This document shows, piece by piece, positions 34,801 to 45,097 of a stretch of DNA of 64,000 nucleotides. The first letter of the stretch is position 1. The number at the start of each line of letters is the position of its first letter. Made by a program: the position numbers and the translations under genes. Below the pieces are notes generated by a model, which had not been told where the DNA came from, made no database searches, and was given only the letters and a program-made list of their open reading frames with translations. Source of the DNA: Crambe crambe (taxonomy: Eukaryota > Porifera > Demospongiae > Poecilosclerida > Crambeidae); assembly GCA_963924555.1 (NCBI GenBank), contig OZ004583.1, positions 9,376,582-9,440,581 on the forward strand. The letters run 5' to 3'.

Positions 34801-37800
34801 TGATATTGGAATAGACCAGGTCAACATTTCCATTCCTTTAAGTGATGGAGATTCGGTCAGAGTTTGGTTCCTGGCTACTGATTTTCAGTTTCAAGAGATT
34901 AACGACTCAGTGTTGGTACATGTAGACTCATCCAGTCCTGTTCTGAATGGTTTGGGGCTAGTTCGTAATGGAGTCACAGGACTTAATCTGCACGCAACTG
35001 AGAGCTTCACTCACCTGAACATAGAGTTTGACACTCAGGATCCCCATAGTGGGATAATGATGTTGGAATGGAGTATTGGAACAGGTCCAGGTTTAAGTGA
35101 CGTGGGGAGTGGGAATGTTCCTGTGCAGATTGTTGCTATGCAACAGTGCAGGCAACCAGACTGTGTCTGCAGTTCAGTGAGGTCCTGTAGTTCAGTCCAC
35201 TACAACTTCAGCCCTCAATCCTCCGACCTGAACACAACTGAGGCCAACCACGATGCTGAATACCACATCACTATCAAGGCCACTAACCACGCCCTCCTCT
35301 CCTCCTCCATTTCATTGGTGTTCACTGTGGATACCACACCCCCTTTGCCTGGGGCAGTGTTTGACGCTCCACCTGCACAGCTCGATGTGGATTATGTGAG
35401 AGATGGCAACCTCACGGGATGGTGGACAGGATTTTTTGATCGTGAGAGTGACATCTTGTTCTATCAGTACGTGCTGGGTCTAAATTGTGCCAACAGTTCC
35501 TCCTTCACATTTCCCCTCATCTCTGGAAGTCCTGCAGTGCAGACCACCATGAAAACAGCCACTGCAATAGCTCGAGGTTAGGGATATGGAAACTGGGTTG
35601 ATAATTATTAATATGGACTGTGCTCTTTCTGTGTGCAGGTGAAGGGACTTACTACTTGACAGTTGTTGCTTGGAATGCTGCTTTGTCTCCATCTGTCCCT
35701 GTCTGCTCTGATGGAGTGATCGTGGATACCACTGCTCCAGTGTTTGAGGGTGTGGTGATCCCTGGAGCTGTGGTTGAGAGCGGACTGGCTCAAGACATGC
35801 AAGGAAGAGTCTGGCTTGTGGGCAGAGATCGCTGGAGGGACCTTGTCCAGGGAGGAGGGCAGAGATCAGAGTGCACCAGTAGATCGACCTTTGTCCCTGA
35901 TCTCTCGGCTTATCCAATCAGAGGAGGCAATAATGGGTAAGTCACATGCCTCTTCCACCGAGCTGGCTAGTCACATGCCTCTTCCACCGAGCTGGCTAGT
36001 AGGAAGACTTAGTGTATTATCTCATAGTCATTGCACTCTTTGTGTCTCCATTTAGTGTGTCTGCTGAAGTGTGTTTTAGTGGCCGTCCCTTCCCACCTTC
36101 ACCCCTCACACTCCTCACACAAGACCATACCCTCAACGTTTCCTGGTTTGCCTCTGACAATGTTGGACATCGTCAGTTCTATGTGGGCATTGTCCAGACT
36201 CAAAACTACACAGGAAATGAGAGTGAAATCAACTATCAAGTAACGGCTGGCCAGTCTCACTATTCCATATCTAATTCCGAGATTCTACGGAATGGGAATG
36301 ATTTTTACATTTCTGTGCGTGCAGAAGACCTTGCTCTCCACACGGCCACCCTCACTGTGGGACCGATCCTGATAGATCTCTCTCCTCCATTCATCAACGG
36401 AAGCTTGGAGGTACAGCGAGATGGAGGTCGTGTGATTATCACATGGGATCAGGACACTATCACTGAGCAGGAAGAAGGAGATGGGACAATTACTTTCCAA
36501 TATGCTATTGGTAAGTTCCATCCTGGTCCTCCACGATCAGTGATGATATCACTAACTTGATGGTTTTATTTTTAGGTCTCACAGAATATGGGAATGAAAT
36601 TCTCTCATTTCAACCCCTCCCATCAGCCACACCCCCTCAATGCTCCACCCCTCACTGTTTTGTAATTGAACCATCTTCCCTTAGTACTCCTCTCACTACG
36701 GGCCAGTTCTATTACTTCACCCTCTCTGCCACCAATCGAGCTGGACTGTCCTCCTTCCTGACCTCTCCTCCTTATCAGCACTCCTCTGCAGTGCTGTCCT
36801 CTGGACTAGTCTTGGATGTGGATCCCTTGGCTTCTCTGGATGTGAGCAGTGTGGGATCCAGCTTCCACTTGTCTGATATCGATATCTTGCTGGGAGGACA
36901 GGATTTGGGAGTTCGCTGGAGAGGCTTCAATCATCCTTCTCTCAATGTGTCCTACTCTGTTTCCCTCGGCTCACAGCCCGGCTTAGATGACATTGTATCT
37001 TCCACTCCAATGAGATTGGGAGTAAATGACTATGTCTTCCGCAGTCCTTCCATCCAAGAAGGTTCTACTTACTATGCCACTGTGCTGGCAGCGACGGAAC
37101 TCTCCAGCACCAACAGCTCTTCAAATGGAGTGCTGATTCTAAGGAATGTTGAGGCTTTCCAGCAGCAAGCCGTTGTGTATGATGGATCATCTGATGTAGA
37201 CATAGATTATCAAGCCTCTTCTTCTCACGTGTCTGCCCGATGGTCATTCCCTAGCTCCCTCCACAGGCACATCTCACACTACATGTGGGGAGTGGTGAGG
37301 GAATCCAGAGATCCCCTTCCCTTCAGTGGTTCTGGCTCAGGGGACAGCTCAAATGTAACGATGGATATCGTCAGAGAATACCAAAATGTTGGAAAGGACA
37401 TGTCAGGAATGACTGCAGTGAGCGAGCTGGAGGCAGATGGAACTCGCTATGTCAATGCCATCAGGGCCTGCTTTGCTACGGACTGCCTACCACCTGTGTA
37501 CTCTGATGGATTCCAGATTTCAGTTCAGCCTCAGCCTGGCCCCGTAACTGCAGTTTACAATCCGCTGCAGCAAGATGCAGTATATGGTACCAGTTCATCT
37601 GGAAGATTGGATCTGACATGGGAGGAGTTTACAGGGCCTCCAATATCCTATTATGAGTGGAGCTTGGGTACAGGAAGTGCAGGGGCGGAGTTGCTGATCC
37701 CCTGGAGAGAAGTGGATGGAGTTGTGAATCAGGTGTCAATGATTGTGAATGTGACAGTGTCCTTACATCAGAGCAATATAGTGACATTGAGGGGCTACAA

Positions 37801-40800
37801 TTCAGCAGGACTACTTGCAAGTTCAAGTGCAGCTCTGCTGTGGAGAGTTGGTGCAACAATTCTGCCTCAGGATCAAGTGCCTCGCTCACCTCTTATGGTG
37901 TTTGATATCCCCGATAGCCATGTCAGGGACGACCCTACCATTACCAGCTGGAGAGATATCATCTACAGAGAAATGGAAGTAGACGACATTGACTACACCG
38001 AATCTGGTTCTTCACTCTCTGCTGTCTGGCCTAACCTTCGCTATACTCTCTACAACTACTCCATTTCACGCCAGCAGACCTACCAGCCTTGTTTATCCAG
38101 TTCTAGCATAGCATGTGGCTCCACCTTCAAGAATTCAGTCACAGTCTCCAATCTTCAACTCCAGGATGGATACACCTACTACTTTTGTGTGCAAGCTCTT
38201 CTAGAACATGCAATACACCGCACTGGTGCCACAGCCTCTCTCCTTGAAGCCTGTTCCAATGGTGTGACTGTAGATCTCACAGCACCAGTGGGACAGTGTA
38301 TGAAGATAGTTTCTCCTGCCCAAGACGCTGGTCAGACAACTGGCAGCGGAGGAGAAGAGTTGCAAAGACTCAGGTCAGTCTCAAGAAGAGAGTGCACTTC
38401 TGTGAATGCTACACGTTTCCAAACTTCTAACTCTGAACTTTACTTGATATGGAATGAATTCCGAGATGTGGAGCAAGGGGGGAGTGGCACACATTATTCT
38501 GGAGTGGCCTACTACCGGTATGCAATTGGTGAGTTAAATAGTTAGCTGGTTAGTTATAAAGCATGTCACATTGTGTGGATTGTTACTGATGCAGGGACAC
38601 GTCCATTTGGCATGGACACAGTGAACTTCACATCAGTGGGAGTGGCTACTTATGCTGTTGCTAGGAGCTTGTGCCTACAATCGGGGACCACATATTATGC
38701 TACCATTCAAGCTGTCAGTTTCGTAGGCAGAGTGAATTCCATTACTTCAGAGGCTGTTACAATTGACTCCACCCCACCTATCGCCCGAGGGTTGGAGTTA
38801 CTGGGCACTACCCAATTCCAGAACCAAATGACTTTCAAGTGGAATGTGATTGGAGATGAGGAGAGTGATGTAGTGGATTTGGAATGGGGGTTGGGAACTC
38901 GACCAGGATCCAGTGATATTGTGGAATGGACTCGAGCAAGGTTGGATGAGAATACTGGAGTGGCAGTGAATACTTTGGGACTCGGATTATACGATGGACA
39001 GCTAGTTTATGCTTCTCTGAAGGTATGTACGTGGTATCACTACGTAAGCTAATGTTGAAGTGGATTCATTATGATCAGGTGACAAATGGAGCAGGTCTGG
39101 TGAGCGTGGTCTCCTCCCCTGGATATGTCCTTGATTCCAGTCCTCCTGAAGTGGGTGTGGTTTTTGACGGTCCTCCTCATGGAGACCTAAGTTACTGGAG
39201 TGACGTGGGTGTGGTGAAAGCTCACTGGAGAGGGTTCAACGAGCCTCACTCGAGGATAGTGGAGTATTGGTGGGCCATCGGATCCTGTCCAACATGTACT
39301 GACATTCAACCACTGATCAGTGTTGGATTGGAACAAGGTGAGTAAATCTAACAGTGCGCATGTTCTCTGCATGTAGTGGATACGAGTAACTAGTGATCCC
39401 TTTTCCTATCAGCTGTAGGTATCACAGTTTAAAATTTGTCATTCCCTGTAGCTGGTTCGAGATCGGACTTGGTGCTCTCTCCTGGAGGTGAATATTTTGT
39501 GATAGTGCGTGCTTGCAATTCTTTGGGCCTGTGTTCTCAAGCTGCTTCAAATGGAGCACTGCTGGATGCCACACACCCCACTCCTGGGCGTGTTCTGGAT
39601 GGGTTGCAGGGAGCTGATATCCAATACCAACCTTCTGTGTAAGTTCCCCTAGTAACACATTTTGCTGAAGTGATGGTCTTTTCGTCCCACAGGTCGATGA
39701 TATCTGCTCACTGGATGGGGTTTCACGATGTTCAGTCCTCCATCCGGAACTTTATCTATTATGCTGGCTCCTCCCCAAACACTTCAGATCTCATCCCTCC
39801 CACTAGTCTTCCTGCTGACCACACCTCTTTCGTCCTTCCCTTGGATTTGCCCCTTTCTTCAGGGAGTCGTGTGTACTCCACACTGGTGGCCTACAATAGA
39901 GCTGGACTATCTGTTCGATCCTCGTCAGATGGACAGGTGGTAGATATCACACCCCCTGCCTTAAATTCTCCCCCCTCCATCCTCTCAGAGTGGGTGGGGT
40001 CTAACTCCAGTGCCACTCAACTTAGCAGCTCTGCTGCAAGAGTGACATGGAATTTCACAGACAACCTTAACGCAACAATGCATCAATACTTTATGATGCT
40101 GTTGTCTGATTCCGGTTCCAAAATCCCCATTCCACCACAGACCATCATTAATCAGGACTCTGTCACCTTTTCGAACCTTAGCCTCTCTGATGGCAATTCA
40201 TATAGGGTGCAGGTGATTGGTTGTGATGTTGGTGGCATCTGCACTTCCTCTCCCATCTCTCCTTCTGTGCTGGTGGATTCTTCTCCTCCCATTGATGGCT
40301 ATTTTGCTGTGGCTTCAGATTCAGTGGCCAACCTCAGTCGCACTGTTCCTGGTGGCATGACCTGGAGAAATCGCCCAGTGAGGGGTGTGTCTCAGCTTAA
40401 TCTAGCGTTTCTGGGATTCTCTGACCCTCATTCTGGAATTGTTGAGTTCAGGGCAGCCGTGGGAAGCCAATTCAGTGGCTCTGATCTTCTCGAGGCAATC
40501 ACTCTGGTTACTAGTTTGGTTGCCAATGCTTCTGAGGAAACTTTTACAGCCACAGTCACCTTGAGGCGAGAGCTGATGCTGTCTGAAGAAATCTTTATTT
40601 CCTTATGGGCAGTCAATGGAGCAGGTCTGAGTAGCCAGAGTGTGCAGGCCTCCTTTAGAGTTGAAGCTGGAGCACGAACTAACAATGGTTCCCTTCTGTT
40701 GATTCGATCACTGTCGTCATGCTCTGTTGTTTCCTGCATGGGTCACTGCACATGTGCCGCAAGAGGAGACCTGTGTAGTGTTCCTCCATCACGTCTAGCC

Positions 40801-43795
40801 ACCTGCAACCCTTTATTCCTCCCCTCACTCCCAGCTGACAGACGTGTCCAAGTCTTTAATGTGGTCCCACAACTTTCCCAGCCACCTAGCAACACTGAGC
40901 CGTTGTTTACGAGCATCACTGATCAGCTTTACGGTCGCTGGGAGTTGACAAATTCCGCATCCATCCAGAGACTAGAGTGGTCAGTGGGTGTGAGAAATGA
41001 CCCAGCCGGACCAGGAGCTGGTCTCATGGACACCATCAATACCAATGTTTGGAGAGAAACTGGTTTCAGTGTGTCGGCAGTCTTTTCAGTTTTGGAGCAG
41101 TATCCAGTGGTGGAAGGAGAGGTGTATGTGTTTTATGTGAGAGCATGGTACAATCAGGAAGAGTATGCAGTCTTTGAATCTCAAGGAGTGACAATTGATG
41201 TGAGAGGACCCCTGATCATTAGGGGAAGGAGGACGAGGGAAGGTGGCATGAACTTGAGGGACTTTGATTTCTCAATGAGCCTGTCAACTTTGTCAGTTTC
41301 ATGGAATGGAGTGTTCTCCCCAACACTCTCTGGAAATTATTCACGCTATGAAGTAGGCATTGGGCGTATTCCAGGATCTGATGATGTCTATCGATTGACT
41401 CCCACACAGGGGTCGACAGTTTCTTTATCTTCTCTCCAACTGGAAGAAGCAGTGGTGTACTATAGCACAGTGCGGGCCACTAACCCCTTGGGAGTGGGGG
41501 TCACCTCCATATCCGATGGCATAATGGTGGACACCACTCCACCCCTTGCTGGAACTGTTTTAGGAGGAAAAGGGATGGGATACTTGGACTCCATAGCTCA
41601 GAGCGAGACAGACACATTCTCTGCACATTGGTTTGGTTTTAGTGACCCAGACTCAAATATTGATCACTACGAATTGGCAGTCAGCAACAGCACTAACATT
41701 CCCACTCTTCCACAGTATGACAACGTTGGAATCAGACTCCAGACTACCTTGACAGGTCTCAGTTTGGTTCCTGGACAAAAATATTATGTTCATGTAGTGG
41801 CTGTGAACAGGGCTGGACTCAGATCTACTGACACTATATCCAGAGGTACAGTGATCCAAGATCAACGTCCTGGAGGACTGGAATGTGAAGAGAGAAGTGC
41901 AAACATCATTGTCAATCCTTCCTTTGAGAACGAAACAATCAGAGGAGGACTTCCTTGTCCAGATGAAGTGCTGAGCATCAGGGGAGCGTCTCGAGGATGG
42001 AGCCTCAATACTTCCTATGCAGTAGTAGCCACCTACCCTCAACTGACACCCAGTGAGGGATGTTTCAGCATGGGTATCATTGGCAGCATTTCCCAGGATT
42101 TCCCCACTGTCCCTGGACGCACCTATGAACTCACGTTCAACTACAGACACAACACCACTGCTCAATCTGGAGCAGTGAGAGTGCAACTTCCTGGCACTGA
42201 CCGCCTCATCTCACAACCAAGTTCACAAGACCTCATTGGAAACAGCTGGCTCATGGCCAGAGTCAGATTCACACCAACCGAAAACTCCTCTTACCTGTCA
42301 TTACACTCAGCACTCTCTAACTCACCGGTTTTCATCGACAACATAAGCATTACATCATGTCGTCTCGATCGGAGTTTGAGGACAACGGCCTCATCCATCA
42401 CATGGCCCCAGGTCATTAGTGTTGTTCCACAAGTGATCTCTAGCCCACGATTGAAGTTGTTGGCACAGTGGGACATCATTGACTCACTGGCTGGAGTGAG
42501 CGAGTACATGTGGGCCATAGGGACAGTGCCTGGAGGGCAGCAGCTGCAGAGGTACCAGTCAACTGGTCCTCAGCGAGGAGCCATCAGTAAAGAGATAGAT
42601 GTATCTCATGGACAGGAAGTCCACGTTTCAGTGGTAGCCTGGAGCTATGCTAGAAGGCAACTCCTGGTTCATTCTGGTCCATACATTGTTGACTTGACTC
42701 CACCTCCAATGAATGGCTCTGCACTCTCTGATAGCACTGCAGATGGTGAAGACTTGGACTTCCAGAGTTCCAGATCAGTGAGTGTGAATTGGAGTGGCCT
42801 AGTCGACCCAGAGAGTGGACTAATACGTTGTGCTTGGGCAGTTGGTAAGTGCGTTAGTTATAGCCTAAGATACTAGCTAGCCATAGCTCTAACAATAACT
42901 ATTTCAGGTTCCAGACCAGGACTCTCAGACATCCAGCCATTTATCTTCATTCCAATATTGTCACCTGAGAACACCTCAGCAACAACTGATCTGTCTGGTG
43001 TGTCGGAACATGGTGACACAATCTATTCCACACTTGCATGTTCCAATGGAGGTGGCCTCATCTCCTCCACCTCTACTGATGGACTCACCATTCTCTACCA
43101 ACCCCCTGACAGTGCTAATGTGGTGGTTTCATTAAGCAGCCCTGCCCACACTCAGTACGCCCCACGGGGTGGGTATGTGTCAACAGATGCTGTGATAGTC
43201 TGGTGGGACGGCTTCAGTGAATGGACAGGAACGAGTCTGCTATATGAAGTCAGGTTATTGGAGGAGGGAGGGATGGGAAGTGAGGTCAACTGGACGAGTG
43301 TATCCACTGCTAAGATGGTGTCACTGCGTGGACTGCAAGTGGCCGAGAACACCACTGCTCACCTGCTCCAGATACGTGCACTCAATTTAGGAGGTGTGGC
43401 CAGTCAACCCATCAGTATAAACATTTCCATCATTTCTGTTGCACCTTTAGACACAGGTAACTTAGCAGCTTTAAATCTAGGTTACTTTAAAATCCTATTC
43501 TTGATGGATAGGCCTTGCCATCAATGGAAGCTGGTCGGGAGACTCAGTCCTGTCTCTGGATTGGTCAGGGAAGTTTATCAGCCCTGGTCCTCTCTACTAT
43601 GAACTGTCTGTTGGAACACAAATGGGGAGTGGGCGTATAAGGAGATGGGTGGAGCTTAGTATGACCCAAACAAGCTACAGTATCTCAAGTCCATTATTAC
43701 AACTTGACATGGACTATTTCATTGTAGTGACTGCCATTAGCAGCTCTGGACTCCACACAACTTCCACACAAATGTTAGCAGGTGTTCCCATATAG
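31816..43795 (+). CDS. Giant secreted dermatopontin-like/sushi/EGF protein with FN3-like repeat array
   Basis: Well over 2,500 residues, more than 15 exons. The signal-anchor-like leader (LLVFFAFLLHGPIPVSG) is followed by dermatopontin-like segments (FDRQWEFRC, FDRVWQPYCC, DRRFRFQTC; 31915-32595), a sushi domain (32840-33018, CGDPGIPANA...CEDGYY), a Cys module CX5CX4CX7CX2C (33085-33215), an EGF-like segment (CPNSTESCDCVDGFQGPNC), then from about 33960 some fifteen repeats of ~100-120 residues. Each repeat has W-x-G-F-x-D-P-x-S-G-I, a Y-x-W-x-I-G-x-x-P-G turn, a Y-x-x-V-x-A-x-N-x-A-G strand and ends VDTTPP/DSSPP-x-x-G; this resembles FN3 topology. A jelly-roll-type module (about 41880-42360) interrupts the array. 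No membrane helix ends the protein (stop at 43793-43795), so it should be secreted, likely matrix or adhesion. No named orthologue is recognised. Confidence 0.85.
35940..35997. repeat. Exact 29-bp tandem duplication
   Basis: AGTCACATGCCTCTTCCACC plus nine bases occur twice in a row just after the donor of an intron in the giant secreted-protein gene. Confidence 0.97.
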
Positions 43796-43916
43796 CTGAT
43801 CACCTTATTACTGTATCATGCATGTATGTATGTGTATGTATGAATAATAATAACAATTGCACTGGTAACATTGATGTGAATTAGATTAGTGTCAGGAACC
43901 ATATCAATGCAGACTA

Positions 43917-44973
43917 TCAGGTGTCCAGCATTTTGAAACCTAATACCTTCACTTGTTCTTTGGAATTCTTACGACTAACGGAGTTTGATCTTGCTGGTAG
44001 TGTGTCTGTGCTAAAGTTGTCAATGAAACTCCATCTTCGTCCAGTGGTATGTGGATTAGAGTCAGATCTTTTCAGGGGGGATTTCTTCAGGGCTAAGGCC
44101 TGCAAAAAGTTGGTATAGGATCAATAGATATCACGGAGAAGACATTTCATTACAGTTTTGTCACAAAATTTCATAACTAGCTAGTCAGCTGGCTGCTACC
44201 TCATTCTAAGTGAGGAGTTTACTTTGATTGGAGGAGTTGTCTGAGTTGTCTCCACTGCAGGTAAACATTGTTCTGTAGTAGTGAGCAATGATGGCTGACT
44301 CTGCACATATTGTTGGTCCTTTCTCAGTGCTTTCTGACGTGGGAGTCCTTTGAGGGGTGAGTGAAAACATGCATCTTGCAAATTCAATTTATCTTGAAAG
44401 ATTTGAAGCCAATCTTCCAGCTCTGAACTATCCAGTGAAAGATTGCTAACTCAGCAATAGGGCAATTGGTGTAGCTAATATCACCTACCTTTTCTCAGTG
44501 TAGAATAATATAGTTCTTTTATCCAGTGTTATTGCAAATGTATTTTTAGACTTTGGGTGTGTAGGGATGGAATAGAAGCTGAGACAGCTCTTTAGCGACA
44601 CTACAATACAGGGAACTTCAAACTTCAAAAAACTGTTCTGATCTTTATAGAGTAGAAGGTGCGTATCATCTTCTGACTCTGAAAGGACACACCATCTGCG
44701 CACCCAGCTACCCTGTAAGAGAAAGCCAATCTATGTAGCTATATTAAAGAAATAGCTAGCTGGACTGACCAGAACTCCTCCTGGGTCAGATTTTCTATGC
44801 ACTAATGTGTTCACAGCACGAGCAAGAGGAGATTGTGGGATTGTTTTGGGATCATCCTCCATCACATGAAGGTAGCCCTCCTTTAGAAAGTGGAAACTCT
44901 CTTCATTTGATAAGTCAGGAGTTGATAGTGGCTCTATCCATTCAAACTCTTTAGATTCATATCCTCTAGCCAT
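43917..44973 (-). CDS. Small PH-domain protein
   Basis: Four exons (44973 to 43917) give about 260 residues. The PH fold is visible in order: FHFLKEGYLHV first strand, a Lys/His-rich loop, GSWVRRWCVLSESEDDTHLLLY, SIPTHPKSKNTFAITL and the C-terminal helix SELEDWLQIFQDKL with the invariant Trp. After it is a basic, Ser/Thr-rich tail (LKKSPLKRSDS, RRWSFIDNF, RSNSVSRKNS) with several RxxS sites suited to basophilic kinases or 14-3-3 binding. No second domain is present, so it probably acts as a membrane-lipid or protein adaptor. I could not assign it to a named PH family. It lies tail-to-tail with the giant secreted gene and in line with the Ig/sushi gene behind it. Confidence 0.75.
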
Positions 44974-45097
44974 TTTAGTTAACTTTCATAGCTAGTCTAT
45001 CTACATGTAACTAGAGTGAACCCACTGGGAGACCAGGGCCAAGTTTGGAATGCGATTAGAATGAAATGTTCATAAGAGCTATTAAGGTTGAAAGTAG

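Noticed and set aside
39450..39470. tRNA-like GGTTCGA B-box
   Set aside because: It lies in a coding exon of the giant secreted gene; no A-box or cloverleaf can be built around it.
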